Below, piece by piece: positions 1-10,857 of a stretch of DNA of 64,000 nucleotides; the stretch's first letter is position 1, and the number at the start of each line of letters is the position of its first letter. This stretch comes from Cinnamomum chago (Eukaryota > Streptophyta > Magnoliopsida > Laurales > Lauraceae). The position numbers were made by a program, and so were the translations under genes. Below the pieces are notes generated by a model. That model was not told the DNA's origin. It made no database searches and worked only from the letters and a program-made list of their open reading frames with translations. Where the stretch lies: NCBI GenBank assembly GCA_038049695.1, contig CP142453.1:128191001-128255000 (forward strand). Reading direction: 5' to 3'.

Positions 1-73
1 GATAGAATATAATCCGAATCAAAGATAGATTTACAAAAGAGATTGGGGAGAGAAATATAAAAAGGTAGCAAAG

Positions 74-207
74 GATTTTAAAAAATAATGAAAGCTTGTG
101 GATACCTTACATAGTTTAAGTACAAAATCAGTTTTTTAAAAAGATTTTTCTATTACCGGCGTCCTTATCAAAATCTTAATTTATCAATTTGGATTTTATA
201 AGATCTT
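74..207. repeat. Alternating GATTTT / AAAATC motif cluster in each monomer
   Basis: Within 134 bp the hexamer occurs five times in strictly alternating orientation: GATTTT 74-79, AAAATC 124-129, GATTTT 143-148, AAAATC 170-175, GATTTT 192-197, followed by the palindrome AAGATCTT at 200-207. The centre pair extends to a perfect 8-bp inverted repeat, AAGATTTT (141-148) and AAAATCTT (170-177), around a 21-base spacer that contains the G+C-rich word accggcgtcc. The cluster is repeated in every unit. It could form a hairpin or bind a dimeric protein; no function is shown, and simple A/T bias could create part of it. Confidence 0.6.
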
Positions 208-272
208 ACACCCCATTAAGTTACCACTTGAACAAGGGTGGACGTTAACCTCAACAGATTTACAATCACCTT

Positions 273-307
273 AAAAAAAAAAGAGCCCTGATTCGTAGAA
301 TTAGGGC
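273..307 (+). other. A-tract plus 10-bp hairpin module (present in every unit)
   Basis: An A-tract (273-282 here; 7 to 11 A in other units) is followed after GA by GCCCTGATTC (285-294), the loop GTA (295-297) and GAATTAGGGC (298-307). Read as plus-strand RNA the arms pair along all ten positions, nine Watson-Crick and one G-U (290 with 302). Read on the minus strand it is a stem followed by TC and a T-run, the layout of an intrinsic or Pol III-type terminator, but there the 290/302 position is an A-C mismatch. Class-specific changes are A303 to G in units 38, 39, 42, 43, 46 and 54 (pair becomes U-G on the plus RNA) and loop T296 to A in units 41 and 45. This is the clearest structured element in the monomer; its role is unknown. 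Confidence 0.7.
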
Positions 308-327
308 AAAGTTTATAATTCTTCATT

Positions 328-410
328 GTGACTTGCTTACCAAATCTGAGTCTTCTAAAATTAAACGCGCCCCTCCTGCAAGGTTTTTTGGCAAATCTCA
401 TTGCAGTAGT
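328..410 (+). other. Segment with weak U6 snRNA-like words
   Basis: Read on the plus strand the segment begins GTGACTTGCTT, like the U6 5-prime end, then has CTAAAATT (355-362), CCCCT (370-374), GCAAGG (378-383) and GCAAAT (391-396) in the same order as in U6 and, for the last three, with spacing only about one base different. The U6 ACAGAGA box and the AGC of the catalytic triad are missing, and a T6 run (384-389) would terminate Pol III inside the segment. So it is not a working U6 gene. It may be a highly decayed U6-derived piece or a chance resemblance; I lean to chance. Confidence 0.15.
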
Positions 411-503
411 TATTGTGTCACCATCAGATTAATCACATTTGAAATATGTATAAGAAACTCATACATTTCCTTGGTGAACCTAAAGAGTGGAATTTGGGAC
501 GAC

Positions 504-511
504 TATAAAAG
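504..511 (+). promoter_or_regulatory. TATA box-like word TATAAAAG
   Basis: TATAAAAG matches the TATA consensus TATAWAWR and is flanked upstream by the G+C-richer gggacgac. A start site about 30 bases downstream would fall near 534. The word is present in every unit and carries none of the recurrent substitutions I noticed. In such A+T-rich DNA a TATA match by chance is likely, and no initiator or known upstream snRNA element was recognised. Confidence 0.25.
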
Positions 512-602
512 AAAATTAACAAATTTTAACAAGCTGTGCACCCCTACAAAAGAGCATCACCAATTTTTCTGTGATTTTGAGGCCAAGAGGATCTATACTC
601 AG

Positions 603-700
603 TCATGCATATATTTAGATACATAGTACATATTCAAATATTACCTTTTATATATACTTCTAAAGAAACTACGTATTTATATGATAATATTAAGGATAAA
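603..700. other. Very A+T-rich stretch of the monomer
   Basis: The line starting at 601 has only 13 G or C in 60 bases, and the stretch contains TATATATA-like runs, the palindrome ATGCAT (605-610) and TTTATATGATAATATT. It might be an easily unwound or nucleosome-phasing segment. I see no gene or RNA in it. Near-matches to the yeast ARS consensus exist (for example around 647-657) but are expected in DNA of this composition. Confidence 0.4.
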
Positions 701-739
701 TGACATCCAAAGTTTTGAATCATGATTTGGACCCAGAAT

Positions 740-821
740 TAGCCAAGATTTCACTAAAGGTGTATGGATTGTCGTGACATAAACAGCAGGTCAGGGATGT
801 GTAGTGTGTAAGTTTAAATCC
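740..821 (+). promoter_or_regulatory. Weak Pol III box A / box B-like words
   Basis: TAGCCAAGATTT (740-751) resembles the box A consensus TRGCNNAGNNGG except at its end, and AGTTTAAATCC (811-821) matches the box B consensus GGTTCRANTCC at 9 of 11 positions. The starts are 71 bases apart. No tRNA cloverleaf forms, since the would-be D-stem has too long a loop, and the first TTTT on this strand lies well into the next unit. A change at 746 (A to G, units 24 and 27-32) falls inside the box A-like word. A decayed tRNA-derived piece is possible but weakly supported. Confidence 0.12.
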
Positions 822-834
822 CTTGTTAAACAAA

Positions 835-840
835 AATAAA
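835..840 (+). other. AATAAA polyadenylation-signal word
   Basis: AATAAA occurs 331 bases after the start of the TATA-like word on the same strand in each unit. Together they could delimit a short non-coding Pol II transcript of about 300 bases, but AATAAA is common by chance in A-rich sequence. Confidence 0.15.
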
Positions 841-3800
841 GTTAATGATAATAATCTTAGAAAAAGAGAAATATATGTAAAAAAGGAGAGACATTCTACA
901 GCGGGATAGAATATAATCCGAATCAAAGATAGATTTACAAAAGAGATTGGGGAGAGAAATATAAAAAGGTAGCAAAGGATTTTAAAAAATAATGAAAGCT
1001 TGTGGATACCTTACATAGTTTAAGTACAAAATCAGTTTTTTTAAAAAGATTTTTCTATTACCGGCGTCCTTATCAAAATCTTAATTTATCAATTTGGATT
1101 TTATAAGATCTTACACCCCATTAAGTTACCACTTGAACAAGGGTGGACGTTAACCTCAACAGATTTACAATCACCTTAAAAAAAAAGAGCCCTGATTCGT
1201 AGAATTAGGGCAAAGTTTATAATTCTTCATTGTGACTTGCTTACCAAATCTGAGTCTTCTAAAATTAAACGCGCCCCTCCTGCAAGGTTTTTTGGCAAAT
1301 CTCATTGCAGTAGTTATTGTGTCACCATCAGATTAATCACATTTGAAATATGTATAAGAAACTCATACATTTCCTTGGTGAACCTAAAGAGTGGAATTTG
1401 GGACGACTATAAAAGAAAATTAACAAATTTTAACAAGCTGTGCACCCCTACAAAAGAGCATCACCAATTTTTCTGTGATTTTGAGGCCAAGAGGATCTAT
1501 ACTCAGTCATGCATATATTTAGATACATAGTACATATTCAAATATTACCTTTTATATATACTTCTAAAGAAACTACGTATTTATATGATAATATTTAAGG
1601 ATAATGACATCCAAAGTTTTGAATCATGATTTGGACCCAGAATTAGCCAAGATTTCACTAAAGGTGTATGGATTGTCGTGACATAAACAGCAGGTCAGGG
1701 ATGTGTAGTGTGTAAGTTTAAATCCCTTGTTAAACAAAAATAAAGTTAATGATAATAATCTTAGAAAAAGAGAAATATATGTAAAAAAGGAGAGACATTC
1801 TACAGCGGGATAGAATATAATCCGAATCAAAGATAGATTTACAAAAGAGATTGGGGAGAGAAATATAAAAAGGTAGCAAAGGATTTTAAAAAATAATGAA
1901 AGCTTGTGGATACCTTACATAGTTTAAGTACAAATCAGTTTTTTTAAAAAGATTTTTCTATTACCGGCGTCCTTATCAAAATCTTAATTTATCAATTTGG
2001 ATTTTATAAGATCTTACACCCCATTAAGTTACCACTTGAACAAGGGTGGACGTTAACCTCAACAGATTTACAATCACCTTAAAAAAAAAGAGCCCTGATT
2101 CGTAGAATTAGGGCAAAGTTTATAATTCTTCATTGTGACTTGCTTACCAAATCTGAGTCTTCTAAAATTAAACGCGCCCCTCCTGCAAGGTTTTTTGGCA
2201 AATCTCATTGCAGTAGTTATTGTGTCACCATCAGATTAATCACATTTGAAATATGTATAAGAAACTCATACATTTCCTTGGTGAACCTAAAGAGTGGAAT
2301 TTGGGACGACTATAAAAGAAAATTAACAAATTTTAACAAGCTGTGCACCCCTACAAAAGAGCATCACCAATTTTTCTGTGATTTTGAGGCCAAGAGGATC
2401 TATACTCAGTCATGCATATATTTAGATACATAGTACATATTCAAATATTACCTTTTATATATACTTCTAAAGAAACTACGTATTTATATGATAATATTTA
2501 AGGATAAATGACATCCAAAGTTTGAATCATGATTTGGACCCAGAATTAGCCAAGATTTCACTAAAGGTGTATGGATTGTCGTGACATAAACAGCAGGTCA
2601 GGGATGTGTAGTGTGTAAGTTTAAATCCCTTGTTAAACAAAAATAAAGTTAATGATAATAATCTTAGAAAAAGAGAAATATATGTAAAAAAGGAGAGACA
2701 TTCTACAGCGGGATAGAATATAATCCGAATCAAAGATAGATTTACAAAAGAGATTGGGGAGAGAAATATAAAAAGGTAGCAAAGGATTTTAAAAAATAAT
2801 GAAAGCTTGTGGATACCTTACATAGTTTAAGTACAAAATCAGTTTTTTTAAAAAGATTTTTCTATTACCGGCGTCCTTATCAAAATCTTAATTTATCAAT
2901 TTGGATTTTATAAGATCTTACACCCCATTAAGTTACCACTTGAACAAGGGTGGACGTTAACCTCAACAGATTTACAATCACCTTTAAAAAAAGAGCCCTG
3001 ATTCGTAGAATTAGGGCAAAGTTTATAATTCTTCATTGTGACTTGCTTACCAAATCTGAGTCTTCTAAAATTAAACGCGCCCCTCCTGCAAGGTTTTTTG
3101 GCAAATCTCATTGCAGTAGTTATTGTGTCACCATCAGATTAATCACATTTGAAATATGTATAAGAAACTCATACATTTCCTTGGTGAACCTAAAGAGTGG
3201 AATTTGGGACGACTATAAAAGAAAATTAACAAATTTTAACAAGCTGTGCACCCCTACAAAAGAGCATCACCAATTTTTCTGTGATTTTGAGGCCAAGAGG
3301 ATCTATACTCAGTCATGCATATATTTAGATACATAGTACATATTCAAATATTACCTTTTATATATACTTCTAAAGAAACTACGTATTTATATGATAATAT
3401 TTAAGGATAAATGACATCCAAAGTTTTGAATCATGATTTGGACCCAGAATTAGCCAAGATTTCACTAAAGGTGTATGGATTGTCGTGACATAAACAGCAG
3501 GTCAGGGATGTGTAGTGTGTAAGTTTAAATCCCTTGTTAAACAAAAATAAAGTTAATGATAATAATCTTAGAAAAAGAGAAATATATGTAAAAAAGGAGA
3601 GACATTCTACAGCGGGATAGAATATAATCCGAATCAAAGATAGATTTACAAAAGAGATTGGGGAGAGAAATATAAAAAGGTAGCAAAGGATTTTAAAAAA
3701 TAATGAAAGCTTGTGGATACCTTACATAGTTTAAGTACAAAAATCAGTTTTTTAAAAAGATTTTTCTATTACCGGCGTCCTTATCAAAATCTTAATTTAT

Positions 3801-6800
3801 CAATTTGGATTTTATAAGATCTTACACCCCATTAAGTTACCACTTGAACAAGGGTGGACGTTAACCTCAACAGATTTACAATCACCTTAAAAAAAAAAGA
3901 GCCCTGATTCGTAGAATTAGGGCAAAGTTTATAATTCTTCATTGTGACTTGCTTACCAAATCTGAGTCTTCTAAAATTAAACGCGCCCCTCCTGCAAGGT
4001 TTTTTGGCAAATCTCATTGCAGTAGTTATTGTGTCACCATCAGATTAATCACATTTGAAATATGTATAAGAAACTCATACATTTCCTTGGTGAACCTAAA
4101 GAGTGGAATTTGGGACGACTATAAAAGAAAATTAACAAATTTTAACAAGCTGTGCACCCCTACAAAAGAGCATCACCAATTTTTCTGTGATTTTGAGGCC
4201 AAGAGGATCTATACTCAGTCATGCATATATTTAGATACATAGTACATATTCAAATATTACCTTTTATATATACTTCTAAAGAAACTACGTATTTATATGA
4301 TAATATTTAAGGATAAATGACATCCAAAGTTTTGAATCATGATTTGGACCCAGAATTAGCCAAGATTTCACTAAAGGTGTATGGATTGTCGTGACATAAA
4401 CAGCAGGTCAGGGATGTGTAGTGTGTAAGTTTAAATCCCTTGTTAAACAAAAATAAAGTTAATGATAATAATCTTAGAAAAAGAGAAATATATGTAAAAA
4501 AGGAGAGACATTCTACAGCGGGATAGAATATAATCCGAATCAAAGATAGATTTACAAAAGAGATTGGGGAGAGAAATATAAAAAGGTAGCAAAGGATTTT
4601 AAAAAATAATGAAAGCTTGTGGATACCTTACATAGTTTAAGTACAAAATCAGTTTTTTTAAAAAGATTTTTCTATTACCGGCGTCCTTATCAAAATCTTA
4701 ATTTATCAATTTGGATTTTATAAGATCTTAACACCCCATTAAGTTACCACTTGAACAAGGGTGGACGTTAACCTCAACAGATTTACAATCACCTTTAAAA
4801 AAAGAGCCCTGATTCGTAGAATTAGGGCAAAGTTTATAATTCTTCATTGTGACTTGCTTACCAAATCTGAGTCTTCTAAAATTAAACGCGCCCCTCCTGC
4901 AAGGTTTTTTGGCAAATCTCATTGCAGTAGTTATTGTGTCACCATCAGATTAATCACATTTGAAATATGTATAAGAAACTCATACATTTCCTTGGTGAAC
5001 CTAAAGAGTGGAATTTGGGACGACTATAAAAGAAAATTAACAAATTTTAACAAGCTGTGCACCCCTACAAAAGAGCATCACCAATTTTTCTGTGATTTTG
5101 AGGCCAAGAGGATCTATACTCAGTCATGCATATATTTAGATACATAGTACATATTCAAATATTACCTTTTATATATACTTCTAAAGAAACTACGTATTTA
5201 TATGATAATATTTAAGGATAAATGACATCCAAAGTTTTGAATCATGATTTGGACCCAGAATTAGCCAAGATTTCACTAAAGGTGTATGGATTGTCGTGAC
5301 ATAAACAGCAGGTCAGGGATGTGTAGTGTGTAAGTTTAAATCCCTTGTTAAACAAAAATAAAGTTAATGATAATAATCTTAGAAAAAGAGAAATATATGT
5401 AAAAAAGGAGAGACATTCTACAGCGGGATAGAATATAATCCGAATCAAAGATAGATTTACAAAAGAGATTGGGGAGAGAAATATAAAAAGGTAGCAAAGG
5501 ATTTTAAAAAATAATGAAAGCTTGTGGATACCTTACATAGTTTAAGTACAAAATCAGTTTTTTTAAAAAGATTTTTCTATTACCGGCGTCCTTATCAAAA
5601 TCTTAATTTATCAATTTGGATTTTATAAGATCTTACACCCCATTAAGTTACCACTTGAACAAGGGTGGACGTTAACCTCAACAGATTTACAATCACCTTA
5701 AAAAAAAAGAGCCCTGATTCGTAGAATTAGGGCAAAGTTTATAATTCTTCATTGTGACTTGCTTACCAAATCTGAGTCTTCTAAAATTAAACGCGCCCCT
5801 CCTGCAAGGTTTTTTGGCAAATCTCATTGCAGTAGTTATTGTGTCACCATCAGATTAATCACATTTGAAATATGTATAAGAAACTCATACATTTCCTTGG
5901 TGAACCTAAAGAGTGGAATTTGGGACGACTATAAAAGAAAATTAACAAATTTTAACAAGCTGTGCACCCCTACAAAAGAGCATCACCAATTTTTCTGTGA
6001 TTTTGAGGCCAAGAGGATCTATACTCAGTCATGCATATATTTAGATACATAGTACATATTCAAATATTACCTTTTATATATACTTCTAAAGAAACTACGT
6101 ATTTATATGATAATATTTAAGGATAAATGACATCCAAAGTTTTGAATCATGATTTGGACCCAGAATTAGCCAAGATTTCACTAAAGGTGTATGGATTGTC
6201 GTGACATAAACAGCAGGTCAGGGATGTGTAGTGTGTAAGTTTAAATCCCTTGTTAAACAAAAATAAAGTTAATGATAATAATCTTAGAAAAAGAGAAATA
6301 TATGTAAAAAAGGAGAGACATTCTACAGCGGGATAGAATATAATCCGAATCAAAGATAGATTTACAAAAGAGATTGGGGAGAGAAATATAAAAAGGTAGC
6401 AAAGGATTTTAAAAAATAATGAAAGCTTGTGGATACCTTACATAGTTTAAGTACAAAATCAGTTTTTTTAAAAAGATTTTTCTATTACCGGCGTCCTTAT
6501 CAAAATCTTAATTTATCAATTTGGATTTTATAAGATCTTACACCCCATTAAGTTACCACTTGAACAAGGGTGGACGTTAACCTCAACAGATTTACAATCA
6601 CCTTTAAAAAAAGAGCCCTGATTCGTAGAATTAGGGCAAAGTTTATAATTCTTCATTGTGACTTGCTTACCAAATCTGAGTCTTCTAAAATTAAACGCGC
6701 CCCTCCTGCAAGGTTTTTTGGCAAATCTCATTGCAGTAGTTATTGTGTCACCATCAGATTAATCACATTTGAAATATGTATAAGAAACTCATACATTTCC

Positions 6801-9800
6801 TTGGTGAACCTAAAGAGTGGAATTTGGGACGACTATAAAAGAAAATTAACAAATTTTAACAAGCTGTGCACCCCTACAAAAGAGCATCACCAATTTTTCT
6901 GTGATTTTGAGGCCAAGAGGATCTATACTCAGTCATGCATATATTTAGATACATAGTACATATTCAAATATTACCTTTTATATATACTTCTAAAGAAACT
7001 ACGTATTTATATGATAATATTTAAGGATAAATGACATCCAAAGTTTTGAATCATGATTTGGACCCAGAATTAGCCAAGATTTCACTAAAGGTGTATGGAT
7101 TGTCGTGACATAAACAGCAGGTCAGGGATGTGTAGTGTGTAAGTTTAAATCCCTTGTTAAACAAAAATAAAGTTAATGATAATAATCTTAGAAAAAGAGA
7201 AATATATGTAAAAAAGGAGAGACATTCTACAGCGGGATAGAATATAATCCGAATCAAAGATAGATTTACAAAAGAGATTGGGGAGAGAAATATAAAAAGG
7301 TAGCAAAGGATTTTAAAAAATAATGAAAGCTTGTGGATACCTTACATAGTTTAAGTACAAAATCAGTTTTTTTAAAAAGATTTTTCTATTACCGGCGTCC
7401 TTATCAAAATCTTAATTTATCAATTTGGATTTTATAAGATCTTACACCCCATTAAGTTACCACTTGAACAAGGGTGGACGTTAACCTCAACAGATTTACA
7501 ATCACCTTAAAAAAAAAAGAGCCCTGATTCGTAGAATTAGGGCAAAGTTTATAATTCTTCATTGTGACTTGCTTACCAAATCTGAGTCTTCTAAAATTAA
7601 ACGCGCCCCTCCTGCAAGGTTTTTTGGCAAATCTCATTGCAGTAGTTATTGTGTCACCATCAGATTAATCACATTTGAAATATGTATAAGAAACTCATAC
7701 ATTTCCTTGGTGAACCTAAAGAGTGGAATTTGGGACGACTATAAAAGAAAATTAACAAATTTTAACAAGCTGTGCACCCCTACAAAAGAGCATCACCAAT
7801 TTTTCTGTGATTTTGAGGCCAAGAGGATCTATACTCAGTCATGCATATATTTAGATACATAGTACATATTCAAATATTACCTTTTATATATACTTCTAAA
7901 AGAAACTACGTATTTATATGATAATATTTAAGGATAAATGACATCCAAAGTTTTGAATCATGATTTGGACCCAGAATTAGCCAAGATTTCACTAAAGGTG
8001 TATGGATTGTCGTGACATAAACAGCAGGTCAGGGATGTGTAGTGTGTAAGTTTAAATCCCTTGTTAAACAAAAATAAAGTTAATGATAATAATCTTAGAA
8101 AAAGAGAAATATATGTAAAAAAGGAGAGACATTCTACAGCGGGATAGAATATAATCCGAATCAAAGATAGATTTACAAAAGAGATTGGGGAGAGAAATAT
8201 AAAAAGGTAGCAAAGGATTTTAAAAAATAATGAAAGCTTGTGGATACCTTACATAGTTTAAGTACAAAATCAGTTTTTTTAAAAAGATTTTTCTATTACC
8301 GGCGTCCTTATCAAAATCTTAATTTATCAATTTGGATTTTATAAGATCTTACACCCCATTAAGTTACCACTTGAACAAGGGTGGACGTTAACCTCAACAG
8401 ATTTACAATCACCTTAAAAAAAAAAGAGCCCTGATTCGTAGAATTAGGGCAAAGTTTATAATTCTTCATTGTGACTTGCTTACCAAATCTGAGTCTTCTA
8501 AAATTAAACGCGCCCCTCCTGCAAGGTTTTTTGGCAAATCTCATTGCAGTAGTTATTGTGTCACCATCAGATTAATCACATTTGAAATATGTATAAGAAA
8601 CTCATACATTTCCTTGGTGAACCTAAAGAGTGGAATTTGGGACGACTATAAAAGAAAATTAACAAATTTTAACAAGCTGTGCACTCCTACAAAAGAGCAT
8701 CACCAATTTTTCTGTGATTTTGAGGCCAAGAGGATCTATACTCAGTCATGCATATATTTAGATACATAGTACATATTCAAATATTACCTTTTATATATAC
8801 TTCTAAAGAAACTACGTATTTATATGATAATATTTAAGGATAAATGACATCCAAAGTTTTGAATCATGATTTGGACCCAGAATTAGCCAAGATTTCACTA
8901 AAGGTGTATGGATTGTCGTGACATAAACAGCAGGTCAGGGATGTGTAGTGTGTAAGTTTAAATCCCTTGTTAAACAAAAATAAAGTTAATGATAATAATC
9001 TTAGAAAAAGAGAAATATATGTAAAAAAAGGAGAGACATTCTACAGCGGGATAGAATATAATCCGAATCAAAGATAGATTTACAAAAGAGATTGGGGAGA
9101 GAAATATAAAAAGGTAGCAAAGGATTTTAAAAAATAATGAAAGCTTGTGGATACCTTACATAGTTTAAGTACAAAATCAGTTTTTTTAAAAGATTTTTCT
9201 ATTACCGGCGTCCTTATCAAAATCTTAATTTATCAATTTGGATTTTATAAGATCTTACACCCCATTAAGTTACCACTTGAACAAGGGTGGACGTTAACCT
9301 CAACAGATTTACAATCACCTTAAAAAAAAAGAGCCCTGATTCGTAGAATTAGGGCAAAGTTTATAATTCTTCATTGTGACTTGCTTACCAAATCTGAGTC
9401 TTCTAAAATTAAACGCGCCCCTCCTGCAAGGTTTTTTGGCAAATCTCATTGCAGTAGTTATTGTGTCACCATCAGATTAATCACATTTGAAATATGTATA
9501 AGAAACTCATACATTTCCTTGGTGAACCTAAAGAGTGGAATTTGGGACGACTATAAAAGAAAATTAACAAATTTTAACAAGCTGTGCACCCCTACAAAAG
9601 AGCATCACCAATTTTTCTGTGATTTTGAGGCCAAGAGGATCTATACTCAGTCATGCATATATTTAGATACATAGTACATATTCAAATATTACCTTTTATA
9701 TATACTTCTAAAGAAACTACGTATTTATATGATAATATTTAAGGATAAATGACATCCAAAGTTTTGAATCATGATTTGGACCCAGAATTAGCCAAGATTT

Positions 9801-9953
9801 CACTAAAGGTGTATGGATTGTCGTGACATAAACAGCAGGTCAGGGATGTGTAGTGTGTAAGTTTAAATCCCTTGTTAAACAAAAATAAAGTTAATGATAA
9901 TAATCTTAGAAAAAGAGAAATATATGTAAAAAAGGAGAGACATTCTACAGCGG

Positions 9954-10857
9954 GATAGAATATAATCCGAATCAAAGATAGATTTACAAAAGAGATTGGG
10001 GAGAGAAATATAAAAAGGTAGCAAAGGATTTTAAAAAATAATGAAAGCTTGTGGATACCTTACATAGTTTAAGTACAAAATCAGTTTTTTTAAAAAGATT
10101 TTTCTATTACCGGCGTCCTTATCAAAATCTTAATTTATCAATTTGGATTTTATAAGATCTTACACCCCATTAAGTTACCACTTGAACAAGGGTGGACGTT
10201 AACCTCAACAGATTTACAATCACCTTAAAAAAAAGAGCCCTGATTCGTAGAATTAGGGCAAAGTTTATAATTCTTCATTGTGACTTGCTTACCAAATCTG
10301 AGTCTTCTAAAATTAAACGCGCCCCTCCTGCAAGGTTTTTTGGCAAATCTCATTGCAGTAGTTATTGTGTCACCATCAGATTAATCACATTTGAAATATG
10401 TATAAGAAACTCATACATTTCCTTGGTGAACCTAAAGAGTGGAATTTGGGACGACTATAAAAGAAAATTAACAAATTTTAACAAGCTGTGCACCCCTACA
10501 AAAGAGCATCACCAATTTTTCTGTGATTTTGAGGCCAAGAGGATCTATACTCAGTCATGCATATATTTAGATACATAGTACATATTCAAATATTACCTTT
10601 TATATATACTTCTAAAGAAACTACGTATTTATATGATAATATTTAAGGATAAATGACATCCAAAGTTTTGAATCATGATTTGGACCCAGAATTAGCCAAG
10701 ATTTCACTAAAGGTGTATGGATTGTCGTGACATAAACAGCAGGTCAGGGATGTGTAGTGTGTAAGTTTAAATCCCTTGTTAAACAAAAATAAAGTTAATG
10801 ATAATAATCTTAGAAAAAGAGGAATATATGTAAAAAAGGAGAGACATTCTACAGCGG
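9954..10857 (+). repeat. Unit 12: transition unit (A8, G869)
   Basis: This 904-bp unit has the A8 tract, still has T at offset 578 like the units to its left, but already has G at offset 869 like the units to its right. It therefore joins the two haplotypes and marks a past exchange between offsets 578 and 869. Confidence 0.8.

Larger units (their letters stand above)
1..904 (+). repeat. Reference monomer (unit 1) with internal map
   Basis: This unit is used for the offsets quoted elsewhere. Order of landmarks: GATTTT/AAAATC cluster 74-207; A10 tract 273-282; hairpin 285-307; G+C-richer segment about 328-410; TATAAAAG 504-511; A+T-rich stretch about 603-700; box A-like word 740-751; box B-like word 811-821; AATAAA 835-840. 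Sites that vary between units are the A-tract, 296 (T/A), 303 (A/G), 542 (C/T), 578 (T/G), 586 (A/G), 746 (A/G) and 869 (A/G). Unit 1 itself carries two private one-base deletions relative to the rest, in the T-run at 132-137 and near 687-692, so it is 904 bp rather than the 906 expected of an A10 unit. The phase is arbitrary; the biological start of the monomer is unknown. Confidence 0.95.
1..9953 (+). repeat. Units 1-11: mixed, edge-like part of the array
   Basis: Unit starts are 1, 905, 1809, 2712, 3616, 4522, 5427, 6332, 7236, 8143 and 9050. A-tract classes run A10, A9, A9, T3A7, A10, T3A7, A9, T3A7, A10, A10, A9. These units hold 11 private one-base indels, all in short homopolymers (for example near 134, 690, 1602, 1933, 2521, 3740, 3750, 4731, 7900, 9025 and 9190), whereas the other 59 complete units hold one. 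All carry T at offset 578 and A at 869. Unit 10 has the 542 C to T change. Confidence 0.85.

Noticed and set aside
216-401. Minus-strand open frame of 61-67 codons across the hairpin
   Set aside because: It is present only with A10 or T3A7 tracts, absent with A9, A8 and A11, and runs through the T-run and hairpin. This is chance, not a gene.
561-571. Sm-binding site of a snRNA or spliced-leader RNA (AATTTTTCTG)
   Set aside because: The match to the Sm consensus is imperfect, no flanking stem-loops or known snRNA or leader sequence was recognised, and T-runs are common here.
333-626. Plus-strand open frame of 97 codons (128-129 codons in units with A8, T3A7 or A11 tracts), repeated in every unit
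   Set aside because: Its longer form depends on the A-tract length, so the frame is gained and lost between units. Of the recurrent changes inside it, those at 578 and 586 alter the amino acid, as does the private change in unit 55, and only the one at 542 is silent, so there is no sign of protein-level selection. I recognise no domain, and the TATA-like word lies inside the frame.
645-690. Replication origin (yeast ARS-type consensus)
   Set aside because: Only near-matches are found, and these are expected in sequence this rich in A and T.
740-830. tRNA gene
   Set aside because: Box A-like and box B-like words are present, but no acceptor, D or anticodon stem of proper size can be drawn.
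720-926. Minus-strand open frame of 68 codons with a hydrophobic stretch, repeated in nearly every unit
   Set aside because: It spans the arbitrary unit junction, is broken in unit 10 by one extra A, and is extended to 98 codons between units 15 and 16 only because of a T to A change at 13680. The hydrophobic look comes from A-rich plus-strand DNA read backwards. No family is recognisable.
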